Assembly (NCBI GenBank): GCA_035566895.1
Contig: DATMQA010000088.1
Span: 1-64,000, forward strand
Length of the DNA: 64,000 bases
Direction: 5' to 3'
From: DATMQA01 sp035566895
GTDB taxonomy: Bacteria; Verrucomicrobiota; Verrucomicrobiia; Limisphaerales; UBA8199
Shown here: positions 33,756 through 41,197 of the stretch, piece by piece
Layout of the letters: every line of letters starts with the position of its first letter
How positions within the stretch are numbered: the first letter of the stretch is position 1
Notes under the pieces: generated by a model
Told to the model about the DNA's origin: nothing
Databases searched by the model: none
What the model saw: the letters and a program-made list of their open reading frames with translations, nothing else
Position numbers and translations under genes: made by a program

Positions 33756-35126
33756 TTACGAATTCAAGGCAAACAGCTCTGGCTGGATGAGCACCCGTTG
33801 ATGACTCATCACCGCTTCGTTGGCTTTGATGGCAACCACTGTGGCCCGATAGGCATCCAGGTAGCTGCACATGTGCCGTTTCGGCACGTTCTTGCTGAGA
33901 TATTCGAGCAAACCCTTGACGTCATCAGCGCCGTTCAAATCGACATAATCCTGTGTGTTGCCGGCGATGTCTGCGGCGGTGAGAACGAAGTTTTCCAAGG
34001 CATGGTCCAGAGGAGTCCTTTCCAGCGCTTTTTTGGCCTCAGGGCTGTCGTTCACCACGGCTTTGCTGGCGTCGGCGAGCAGCGCAATGCCCGTATCTTT
34101 GTAGAAGGTCTCTTTGCGAGCATAGACTTCCCAGCCCAGCAGCGGCGAATTGACTTCTTTGAACATCCAGGCCTTGCTGTCGCGGAGCATCACCGCCGCG
34201 TTGTTGCCGTAAAACATCTCGTACTCGCTATCGAAGGAATTGGCCAGCGTCGCGTCGTAGATCATATTGACGCCGCCGGGGAACTCCAGCACCACCTGGA
34301 TCGTATCGGGCACTTCCCGCCCATCGTCTCGGTGGACAAGGAGCGACCCAAACCCAGTGACCGCCACCGGCTGCCCATTCAAAAACCAACAGGCCTGGTC
34401 CAGCGGATGGCACCCAATCTCGCCGACCAGTCCGAGCGAAATTGACTTATCCAGCCGCCAGTTGAGCTCTTTCTCGCGTTCGGGGTTCGGGGACTGCGAG
34501 CGCCAGGTCTGGAACTTGTGCCACTGCGCGCGCGCCATGACGGTGGTTCCCAGGCAGCCCGAGCGGATGAACGGCAGCAGGAAAGGCCGCTCCGGGTCCG
34601 AGCGCGTCTGGAGTCCCGCTTGAAACAACTGGGTTTTGGGCGCGGCGTGCGCTGCCGAGGCAATCGCTTTCGCATCTTCGATGGTGTTGGCCAGCGGCGC
34701 TTCGCAATAGACATGTTTGCCCGCCTTGAGCGCCTCGATAACAATATCCTTGTGCTTATGTGTCGGAGTGGCGATGACCACGGCCTTGATATCCTTGTTC
34801 TCCAGTATCGTCTTGTAATCAGGAGTCTGGGCTGCCCCGGGCGCCGTCGAGGCGCAACGGCGGAGCGAGGCTGGGTAGGTGTCGCAAATGGCGGCGATGT
34901 CCGCCTGCGGTATCTTGGTCAAACTGGTGAGCAGTTCCCGGCCCCAGGCGCCGAGGCCAATGACGGCGACTTTGGTTTTCGCCCCGGAGTAGGCCGTTTT
35001 CACCGGCTCGGTGGTCTGGGCCAGGAGTTCGACGCCGCCGAGCATCGTCATGATGGTGGCCACTGAACCGCCCTTGAGAAAGTCCCGCCGGTTAAAATCC
35101 TGAGAAATAATTTCGCTGTCTTTCAT
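33756..35126 (-). CDS. Tat-exported Gfo/Idh/MocA family oxidoreductase
   Basis: A 456-residue protein with a Tat signal (RRDFLKGGSVATIMTMLGGV). The dinucleotide motif is VAVIGLGAWGRELLTSLTK. The catalytic-type lysine lies in YCEAPLANTIEDAKA, where the usual EKP is EAP, so the Lys of the canonical EKP is missing at that position. The C-terminal domain contains SLGLVGEIGCHPLDQACWFL. The missing Lys suggests a non-classical or inactive member. It lies next to ThuA and DUF1080 genes, a company in which exported oxidoreductases of this family are common in Verrucomicrobia. Confidence 0.88.
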   Translation of the reverse strand: MKDSEIISQDFNRRDFLKGGSVATIMTMLGGVELLAQTTEPVKTAYSGAKTKVAVIGLGAWGRELLTSLTKIPQADIAAICDTYPASLRRCASTAPGAAQTPDYKTILENKDIKAVVIATPTHKHKDIVIEALKAGKHVYCEAPLANTIEDAKAIASAAHAAPKTQLFQAGLQTRSDPERPFLLPFIRSGCLGTTVMARAQWHKFQTWRSQSPNPEREKELNWRLDKSISLGLVGEIGCHPLDQACWFLNGQPVAVTGFGSLLVHRDDGREVPDTIQVVLEFPGGVNMIYDATLANSFDSEYEMFYGNNAAVMLRDSKAWMFKEVNSPLLGWEVYARKETFYKDTGIALLADASKAVVNDSPEAKKALERTPLDHALENFVLTAADIAGNTQDYVDLNGADDVKGLLEYLSKNVPKRHMCSYLDAYRATVVAIKANEAVMSHQRVLIQPELFALNS

Positions 35127-35220
35127 GTCGGTCTCTAAAAGTCGGAAGCATACGGCATCGGTTACGTGTTAGACGAATAAAATCATCCCAGCCATGTCGT
35201 CTAAATTACCGACAGGCGGA

Positions 35221-36120
35221 CTACTCGACCTTTTGCGGCTTGGCATTCCACGATTCCAGGCCCACGGCCCATTTAATGCCATTTAAGATGAGCTGTTGGT
35301 AGGCCTCGGCAACCTCTTTGGAGTTCTTCCGGTCGGTCCAGTTGGGGTCCCACACATCTTCACGATGGCCGAGTGAAGTATAGAACACGCGCCCCTTGCC
35401 GTATTCCTTGCACCAGGAAATCGGGTAGTCACCGGGAGTCTTTTCGTTGGGATGCTTGTCGAGGGTCAGCAGGCCGTGGACTTTGGAGCGGTCGAAGCCA
35501 TTGAAAATGTAAATTTCATCGAAGACCTTCCAGTCTGCGGGCAGCTGCTTGCAAGCGGGGCATCCCTGGTCCTGGTTGAGCACGTCCACCTCTACTTGCG
35601 CATGATGTTCTTTGAATTCAGCGCCGAGCATTTCCACGTAGGAGTCCAGCGGTTTGTGGCCTCGGAAGGTGTCGGTGGCGGAGTGCATGCCAACGAAACC
35701 CTTGCCCGATTTGATCCAGTCCAGGAAAGCCTGTTTGTCCGGCAACGGCAGGTCACCCGTGGTATTCGCAAAAATCACGGCATCGTAGTTTTTGAGCGCC
35801 TCGGGGCTCATCTTTTCGGCGAGGACCTGTTTGATGGCCGCATCCACTTTCGCCGTGTCCGGTTTGCCGTCGTCACCTTTGTATTCAGCGTCCTTGGGCT
35901 CGACCCGGGCGTACTCGACAGTGAAGGCGCCGCTCTTCTCGCCTAACTCAGCGATGATTTTCTCGGCGGTGGGAATCGAGCTGTGGCGGAAACCTTTGGT
36001 AACGGTCACCACCAACACCTTTTTGGGCGCAGCCTGGGCCGAGGGCACGGCACTTAACGCGCAGACAAACAAACCTGTGCAGAGCAGGCTTGCTGATAGG
36101 GAGAGACTCATATTTTTCAT
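35221..36120 (-). CDS. ThuA-domain protein
   Basis: A 299-residue exported protein with a signal peptide cut near AQAAPKK. The ThuA (class I glutamine amidotransferase-like) fold is shown by KKVLVVTVTKGFRHSSIPTA, YDAVIFANTTGDLPLPDKQA, KGFVGMHSATDTFR and GRVFYTSLGHREDVW. ThuA proteins are linked to sugar (trehalose and related) metabolism in gene neighbourhoods, though the reaction is not settled. It is upstream of the Gfo/Idh/MocA gene in the same direction and divergent from the DUF1080 gene; all three are typical companions. Confidence 0.9.
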   Translation of the reverse strand: MKNMSLSLSASLLCTGLFVCALSAVPSAQAAPKKVLVVTVTKGFRHSSIPTAEKIIAELGEKSGAFTVEYARVEPKDAEYKGDDGKPDTAKVDAAIKQVLAEKMSPEALKNYDAVIFANTTGDLPLPDKQAFLDWIKSGKGFVGMHSATDTFRGHKPLDSYVEMLGAEFKEHHAQVEVDVLNQDQGCPACKQLPADWKVFDEIYIFNGFDRSKVHGLLTLDKHPNEKTPGDYPISWCKEYGKGRVFYTSLGHREDVWDPNWTDRKNSKEVAEAYQQLILNGIKWAVGLESWNAKPQKVE

Positions 36121-36365
36121 AAGCTTAATTGGCCAATCAAGGGGCGGTTTCGCAAATCATCAGACTTGCGCACCCGCGATAAAATTCATTTTTGGCCCGC
36201 AGGTCAATCTTAAATAGACCACAGAAAGGCCGTAGAAGTCACAAAACAACCAAGTTTCCCTTTTTTGTGTCCCTTTTTTGTTGCTCTTTGCGCCTCTTTG
36301 TGGCCAATTCAACCCGGCCTCGTTTTATATTGCCACTTTGCCGCGTCCGGCTATTAATAACTCCC

Positions 36366-37088
36366 ATGCAAATCCGCTGCCCAATCAGATTATTCGGACC
36401 TTTTACCGCAATCCTGCTCGCGGCCTCCGCGGCTCCAGCCGCTGCCCCCAATCAACTCACCGACCAGGAGCAAGCCGCCGGATGGAAGCTGCTTTTCGAC
36501 GGCAAAGACACCGCGGGCTGGCGCACCTTCAAGAAGGAAACCTTCCCGAAGAAGGGTTGGGTGGTCGAGGATGGCTGGCTGCATTGCCTGGGCAGCGGCG
36601 GCGGCGACATCATTACCGACGTCGAATTCGACGACTTCGAATTACAATGGGAATGGAAGCAGGCACCTGCCGGCAACAGCGGTGTGAAATATTTCATCAC
36701 CGAGACGCGCAACTCCGCCATCGGTCACGAGTACCAGATGATCGACGAAGCCCTCGAGCCGGACGCCAAATTGGCGGATGGCAAACGCGTCAGCGCCTCG
36801 TTTTATGACGTGCTCAAGCCGACGAAGGTGGCGACGAAGCCGCCGGGGGAGCTTAATCAGTCACGCATCGTGGTGAAAGGCAATCTCGTCGAGCACTGGC
36901 TTAATGGCGAGAAGGTGCTCGAGTACGAATGCGGCAGCGAGGCGCTCAAGGCGGCCGTCGCCGAGAGCAAATTCAAAACCACGGCCGGCTTTGGCGATAA
37001 AATCAAAGGCCACATCCTGCTTCAAGATCATCACAGCGAGGTTTGGTTCCGCAACGTGAAGCTTCGCCCGCTCAACCTCCATTCTTAA
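36366..37088 (+). CDS. Exported DUF1080 (3-keto-disaccharide hydrolase domain) protein
   Basis: A 240-residue protein. The ATG at 36366 opens a signal peptide cut near AAPAAAPN. The domain reads EQAAGWKLLFDGKDTAGWRT, VVEDGWLHCLGSGGGDI, FDDFELQWEWKQAPAGNSGV, the loop GHEYQMIDE and the end GHILLQDHHSEVWFRNVKLR. These are the core motifs of DUF1080, a concanavalin-like fold, some members of which hydrolyse 3-keto-glycosides made by exported oxidoreductases. With the Gfo/Idh/MocA and ThuA genes just upstream (opposite strand), an oxidise-then-cleave glycoside route is a reasonable inference. Confidence 0.9.
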   Translation: MQIRCPIRLFGPFTAILLAASAAPAAAPNQLTDQEQAAGWKLLFDGKDTAGWRTFKKETFPKKGWVVEDGWLHCLGSGGGDIITDVEFDDFELQWEWKQAPAGNSGVKYFITETRNSAIGHEYQMIDEALEPDAKLADGKRVSASFYDVLKPTKVATKPPGELNQSRIVVKGNLVEHWLNGEKVLEYECGSEALKAAVAESKFKTTAGFGDKIKGHILLQDHHSEVWFRNVKLRPLNLHS

Positions 37089-37198
37089 AACGTCCGGGCT
37101 CTTTGAGTTCCCTTGTGGGTGCTTTTGTGGCGAATCGAATCCGCGCAAAACCAAGCCATCCAATTCCGCTCTAAGTTCCGCCACGGAAAGAACCGAAC

Positions 37199-38191
37199 AT
37201 GAAAGCCGCATTCATCAACCAAACCGGGACTCCCGAAGTGATCACCTATGGCGAGCTGCCCACCCCCAAACCATCCCGCAGGCAATGCCTGATCAAAGTC
37301 GGCGCCGTCGATGTGAACCCCATCGATACCTATATTCGCAGCGGAGCCATTCCGGCTAAATTGTCGTTCCCCTTTATCCTCGGGCGCGACCTGGCGGGAA
37401 CCGTGGTCGAGGTGGGCGCCAGCGTGAAGAGCTTCAAACCGGGCGACCGCGTTTGGGCCACCAGCCAGGGCGCCGATGGGCGCCCGGGCACCTTCGCCGA
37501 ATTCGCCGCCGTGGACCAGCGCTGGCTCCATCTCACGCCCGCCGGGGTGAGCGACGAAGACATCGTGGCCCTCTCCCTGGTCGGGATTACCGCCCAGCTT
37601 GGCCTGGTGCGCAGCGCCAACTTGAAAACAGGCGAGGTCCTGTTCGTTAACGGCGGCTCCGGCGGTGTCGGCTCCAGCGTAGTCCAAATGGCGAAAATCC
37701 TCGGCGCGCGCGTTATCACCACTGCCGGCACCGATGAAAAGGTCAAAATCTGCCGCGACCTGGGCGCCGACCTCGCCCTTAACTATAAAACTCAGGATGT
37801 GGACGCTGCCGTCAAGCAGTTCGCCCCTGAAGGCGTAAACGTCTGGTGGGAGACCCTGCGCGAGCCCAACTTCGAACGCACGCTCCCCCTGCTGGCATTG
37901 CGCGGCCGGATGATCGTTATGGCTGGGCGCGACGCCCGGCCGGTGTTCCCGGTCGGCCCGTTCTATGTGAAGGACTGCTCGCTTCATGGTTTCGCCATGT
38001 TTAACGCGACCGCTCGCGAGCAGCGCTCCGCAGCCAACTCGATCAATCGCTGGCTCGCCGAAGGCAAACTCAAGCCGCGCATCGATCGCGTCCTGCCGCT
38101 CTCGCAGGCTGCCGAAGCCCACCGCCTCCAGGAGCAGAGCACGGTTCACGGCTCCAGCGCCCTGGCGGGCAAGCTTGTCTTGAAACCGTGA
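37199..38191 (+). CDS. Zinc-free quinone-oxidoreductase-like MDR enzyme
   Basis: A 330-residue medium-chain dehydrogenase/reductase of the NADPH:quinone oxidoreductase group. Markers are MKAAFINQTGTPEVITYGEL at the start, VDVNPIDTYIRSGAIP, ILGRDLAGTVVEVGASV, the nucleotide-binding VNGGSGGVGSSVVQMAKILG and the end HGSSALAGKLVLK. The Cys/His zinc ligands of alcohol dehydrogenases are absent. GGAAAG lies upstream of the ATG at 37199. It would reduce quinones or enones in the cytoplasm. It follows the DUF1080 gene by 110 bases and may be separately transcribed. Confidence 0.9.
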   Translation: MKAAFINQTGTPEVITYGELPTPKPSRRQCLIKVGAVDVNPIDTYIRSGAIPAKLSFPFILGRDLAGTVVEVGASVKSFKPGDRVWATSQGADGRPGTFAEFAAVDQRWLHLTPAGVSDEDIVALSLVGITAQLGLVRSANLKTGEVLFVNGGSGGVGSSVVQMAKILGARVITTAGTDEKVKICRDLGADLALNYKTQDVDAAVKQFAPEGVNVWWETLREPNFERTLPLLALRGRMIVMAGRDARPVFPVGPFYVKDCSLHGFAMFNATAREQRSAANSINRWLAEGKLKPRIDRVLPLSQAAEAHRLQEQSTVHGSSALAGKLVLKP

Positions 38192-38224
38192 AGCATACAT
38201 CGATACGCCGGCCTGCGGACTGAC

Positions 38225-38347
38225 GCGCGAAGCGTTTGGAGTGCGTGCGCTCTGCGCCGCTTTGTTATGTTCGAGCTGAGTGGTTACATTTAGCTGCTCG
38301 AGAGTCCGAGAACGGCGCAGAGCGCACGCACTCCAAACGCTTCGCGC
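38225..38347. repeat. Perfect 35-bp inverted repeat
   Basis: Left arm 38225-38259 and right arm 38313-38347 are exact reverse complements of 35 bases, with a 53-base spacer. The left arm begins GCGCGAAGCGTTTGGAGTGC. It stands between the oxidoreductase and the phosphatase-like gene, outside any frame. Its size and perfection fit a small non-autonomous element or an exceptional hairpin. Confidence 0.92.
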
Positions 38348-38425
38348 CTCTCGTTCAATGATTTTGCGCTTTTTTCTGTAACAATTGCCCCCTCTCCTGC
38401 GTATTACCTGCAGGGTCATCGTGTT

Positions 38426-39652
38426 ATGCTGAATGTTAATCAACCTTTGCCCGGCCTGCCACGCCGTACCTTCCTCAAAGGCGTGGCGGCCAGTGCCGGC
38501 GCTCTCGCGCTCGGCGGCCCAAGCTTGCTGGCCCAGCCCTTGCCCGGCAAGACCCTTCCGGCGAAACCCCCGTATCGCGGCCCAAAGGTCATTATCGTCC
38601 GCTTCGGTGGCGGAGCGCGCCGGCGGGAAACAATTGACCCGCAGACTACCTGCGCGCCGTTTCTCTGCCGCGATTTTGCCAAACGCGGCACGCTGTTTAC
38701 GAAAATGGAGATCGACTCCTTCACGCCCACCGTCGGCGTCGATACCAGTCATGGCCAAGGCACGCTCTACATCATCACTGGCAAATACGAAAAGTATAAG
38801 GACATCACCGAAAAATTCCTCTCGGAACGATTCGCGTCGAAAGCGCCGACCATTTTCGAGTATCTCCGCAAGTCCTATAACGTGCCAGAGAGCCAGACCC
38901 TCATCATCAACAGCGAAGACCGCACCAACGAGGAGTTTTACACCTTCAGCAACCATCATCTCTACGGCATCAATTACCGCTCGAACACGTTGAGCCTTTA
39001 CCGCTACAAAACCTACCTGCTGCGCCGCGCCATCCAGGCCGGCAAATGGAGCGGTAAAGAACTCGAAAAGCAGCAAAAGCAATTGGCCAAACTCGAAGCG
39101 GTCGATTACCGCAACGCCGAACCCAACGGCCAGGGACCCGAGTTAGTGCGCTTCTGGGACCGGTGGCGCGAGTATTACGGCGAAACCGGCCTCGTCAACC
39201 CGCGCGGCGACCGATTGCTCACCGAGCTTGCTATCCGGTCGCTCAAGGACTTGCGGCCCCAATTGCTCATGGTCAATTACCAGGACTGCGACTACGTCCA
39301 CTGGGGCAACCTCACGCATTACACCCGTGCCCTTACGATCATCGATGACGGTTTGAAGCAGCTCGTCGCTGCCGTCGAAGCCGATCCCGAATATCGCGAC
39401 AACACCGTCTTTGTCGTCGTGCCCGATTGTGGACGTGACAACAATCCGCTGGCCGATGTGCCCTGCCAGCACCATTTCGGCTCGCGCTCGTCGCATGAGA
39501 TTTTCGCGCTGCTGGTCGGCGCAGGCGTGCGGCGCGGGCTGGTGGTCGATAACGCCACCGACCAAATCAGCATCGCCGGCACCATCGGCCACCTGATGGG
39601 CTTCAAAGCCGAGCACGCCGAAACCCGCGTCCTGGAAGAGGCGATCGCTTAG
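38426..39652 (+). CDS. Tat-exported alkaline-phosphatase-superfamily protein
   Basis: A 408-residue protein with the Tat-like signal RRTFLKGVAASAGALALGGP. The fold resembles the alkaline phosphatase/sulfatase superfamily: KVIIVRFGGGARRRETIDPQ replaces the usual metal-site start, followed by VDTSHGQGTLYIITGKYEKY, QLLMVNYQDCDYVHWGN, TVFVVVPDCGRDNN and CQHHFGSRSSHEIFALLVG. The last two supply the Asp/His metal ligands. Related exported proteins appear in verrucomicrobial genomes without a known substrate. Hydrolysis of sulfate or phosphate esters is inferred from fold only. Confidence 0.75.
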   Translation: MLNVNQPLPGLPRRTFLKGVAASAGALALGGPSLLAQPLPGKTLPAKPPYRGPKVIIVRFGGGARRRETIDPQTTCAPFLCRDFAKRGTLFTKMEIDSFTPTVGVDTSHGQGTLYIITGKYEKYKDITEKFLSERFASKAPTIFEYLRKSYNVPESQTLIINSEDRTNEEFYTFSNHHLYGINYRSNTLSLYRYKTYLLRRAIQAGKWSGKELEKQQKQLAKLEAVDYRNAEPNGQGPELVRFWDRWREYYGETGLVNPRGDRLLTELAIRSLKDLRPQLLMVNYQDCDYVHWGNLTHYTRALTIIDDGLKQLVAAVEADPEYRDNTVFVVVPDCGRDNNPLADVPCQHHFGSRSSHEIFALLVGAGVRRGLVVDNATDQISIAGTIGHLMGFKAEHAETRVLEEAIA

Positions 39653-39807
39653 GGCGGATGATGGATGGTGGATGATGGATGATGAACACGGGCAATAACA
39701 TTGATTCCTCTGCACTCCCTCTCGATGCCGCGGCTGCACCTATCGACTCCTTGTCGCCCGCCATCGAGCCTCCATCATCCATCATCTACCATCCACCATC
39801 CTCCGCC
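39653..39807. repeat. Imperfect inverted repeat of GGATGATGG type
   Basis: A left tract (39653-39684, units of GGATGATGG) and a right tract (39774-39807) are imperfect reverse complements. The right tract lies inside the predicted start of the membrane-protein gene and there encodes PPSSIIYHPPSS. Confidence 0.7.
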
Positions 39808-41112
39808 GCTCTGCGGCGGCTCCGTCGCGCGTTGCTCTTCCCGGTAAAACTCTTTTGGGGAATGATCTTCTGCCAGGGATTGCTCGGAAGCATTTTCGTG
39901 GTCGGCTGGAGCTACCGCCTGGCGCAACGATTCGCCCTGAAATACTGGTGGTCGCACAGTTCACGCGCGCAGCCGAACACCACGTTCGCCGATTTTCTGG
40001 CCGGCAGCGAGCGGACCAGAGACCACCGCCACTGGCCTAATTGGTTCCTCCAGCAGGATTTCGCCGAGGCGCTCCGCCGGCAGCCTGGCGTGAGCGCGGG
40101 AAGGTATGTTTTTTCAGTGGTACGGGCGTTTACCCACGGCCTGTGGTTGAATTTCTGGATGGGGTTGCGCGCCATCGCCAATACCTGGGCGCTGACGCTA
40201 CCTGCCTGTATTTTCTGGTGGTTCGGCTGGTATGACGGCTGGAACAATTCGTTTAACAAAGGCTACGAGCAGGCCGCAGTGGGCCCGCTGGTTTCTTTGC
40301 TGGGCATCCTGTTGTTCATCGCGGCTATGTTTTATGTCCCGCTCGCCCAAGCCCGCCAGGCCGTCACCGGCGATTGGCGCGCGTTCTTTGAGTTCCGGCT
40401 GGTCTGGAATTTAGCGCGCTTGCGCTGGGTCTCGTGCGTGGGCTTGGCGCTGCTTTATTCTCTGCTGGCGCTTCCGCTCAATATCCTGAAAACCTCGCCC
40501 ATGTTCTGGATGCAAAAACATCCGGAGCTGGTTTATGTTTCCGACGCGCTGCTTCTCAAGATGCTCAACGACTATTTCTTTTGGTGCGCCCTGCTGATGT
40601 TGCCGGCCTATGTGCTGCTGCGTGTGCTCGCGGCCCGGGTTTATGCCTCAGCCATAATGGCCTCGGTCCAATCCGGCAATATTCAGCCCGCCGCGCTCGC
40701 CGTTTATGAACGCGAAACCCTCGACCGTCTGGGACTCCTGGAGACCCGCCCGTCTCGCGAACGCCACGTCTTCGTCCGCTTTCTGGCCTGGACCGGCACG
40801 CGGGTGGGACGCGTGCTCGGCGGCGCGGCGCTGTTCTTTACCTGGTTCGGCTTTGTTGCCCAGATTTACATCGCCGAGTTCTTCAATTACCACGGCGGCC
40901 TAGGCTGGCTGAACCAGCCGCTCGTCCAGCTCCCCTGGTTCCATTACTTGCCGTCGCGGTTGAAAACCCCGCTGGGAGAGGTTTTCTTCGTGCTCCTGGC
41001 CTGGTTCGTTGCCTTGCTGATCTGGTCGGTTTTAAGCACGATTGCCAGAAGCACGAGCAGGCAGGCCAGCACACCGCCGCCAACGAACAGCTTGAACCAG
41101 AGGTCGGTCTGA
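39679..41112 (+). CDS. Integral membrane protein of unknown function
   Basis: Up to 477 residues with about six hydrophobic segments: LFWGMIFCQGLLGSIFVVGW, NTWALTLPACIFWWFGWYDG, LVSLLGILLFIAAMFYVPLA, VSCVGLALLYSLLALPLNIL, LMLPAYVLLRVLAARVYASA and FFVLLAWFVALLIWSVLSTI. No enzyme motif is apparent. The first 45 codons overlap a DNA inverted repeat and read as low complexity, so the true start may be TTG 39831 or ATG 39862, close to the first membrane segment. The last 169 bases overlap a minus-strand gene. Function unknown. Confidence 0.75.
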   Translation: MMNTGNNIDSSALPLDAAAAPIDSLSPAIEPPSSIIYHPPSSAALRRLRRALLFPVKLFWGMIFCQGLLGSIFVVGWSYRLAQRFALKYWWSHSSRAQPNTTFADFLAGSERTRDHRHWPNWFLQQDFAEALRRQPGVSAGRYVFSVVRAFTHGLWLNFWMGLRAIANTWALTLPACIFWWFGWYDGWNNSFNKGYEQAAVGPLVSLLGILLFIAAMFYVPLAQARQAVTGDWRAFFEFRLVWNLARLRWVSCVGLALLYSLLALPLNILKTSPMFWMQKHPELVYVSDALLLKMLNDYFFWCALLMLPAYVLLRVLAARVYASAIMASVQSGNIQPAALAVYERETLDRLGLLETRPSRERHVFVRFLAWTGTRVGRVLGGAALFFTWFGFVAQIYIAEFFNYHGGLGWLNQPLVQLPWFHYLPSRLKTPLGEVFFVLLAWFVALLIWSVLSTIARSTSRQASTPPPTNSLNQRSV

Positions 41113-41195
41113 CGCTGAATGCGCCGGACCTCGGTCGCAGACGTGCGCGCCTCGGGGTCTTCCGCAAACTCCGCGCTCCCATCGGTGAACATCAT
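40944..41195 (-). CDS. Small single-pass membrane protein
   Basis: An 83-residue protein whose start lies two bases after the stop codon of the upstream secretin-like gene, so the two are almost certainly translated together. It has an acidic N-terminus (MMFTDGSAEFAEDPEARTSA), a short amphipathic stretch (VRRIQRQTDLWFKLF), one membrane helix (VGGGVLACLLVLLAIVL) and a basic tail. Its 3' half overlaps, antisense, the C-terminus of the plus-strand membrane protein. It could assist assembly of the secretin-like protein (inference). The close spacing is the main support. Confidence 0.55.
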   Translation of the reverse strand: MMFTDGSAEFAEDPEARTSATEVRRIQRQTDLWFKLFVGGGVLACLLVLLAIVLKTDQISKATNQARSTKKTSPSGVFNRDGK

Positions 41196-41197
41196 GC

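Noticed and set aside
37085..39082. 665-codon minus-strand open frame
   Set aside because: It lies across two clear plus-strand genes (quinone-oxidoreductase-like and phosphatase-like) and through the 35-bp inverted repeat. No family motif is found in it.
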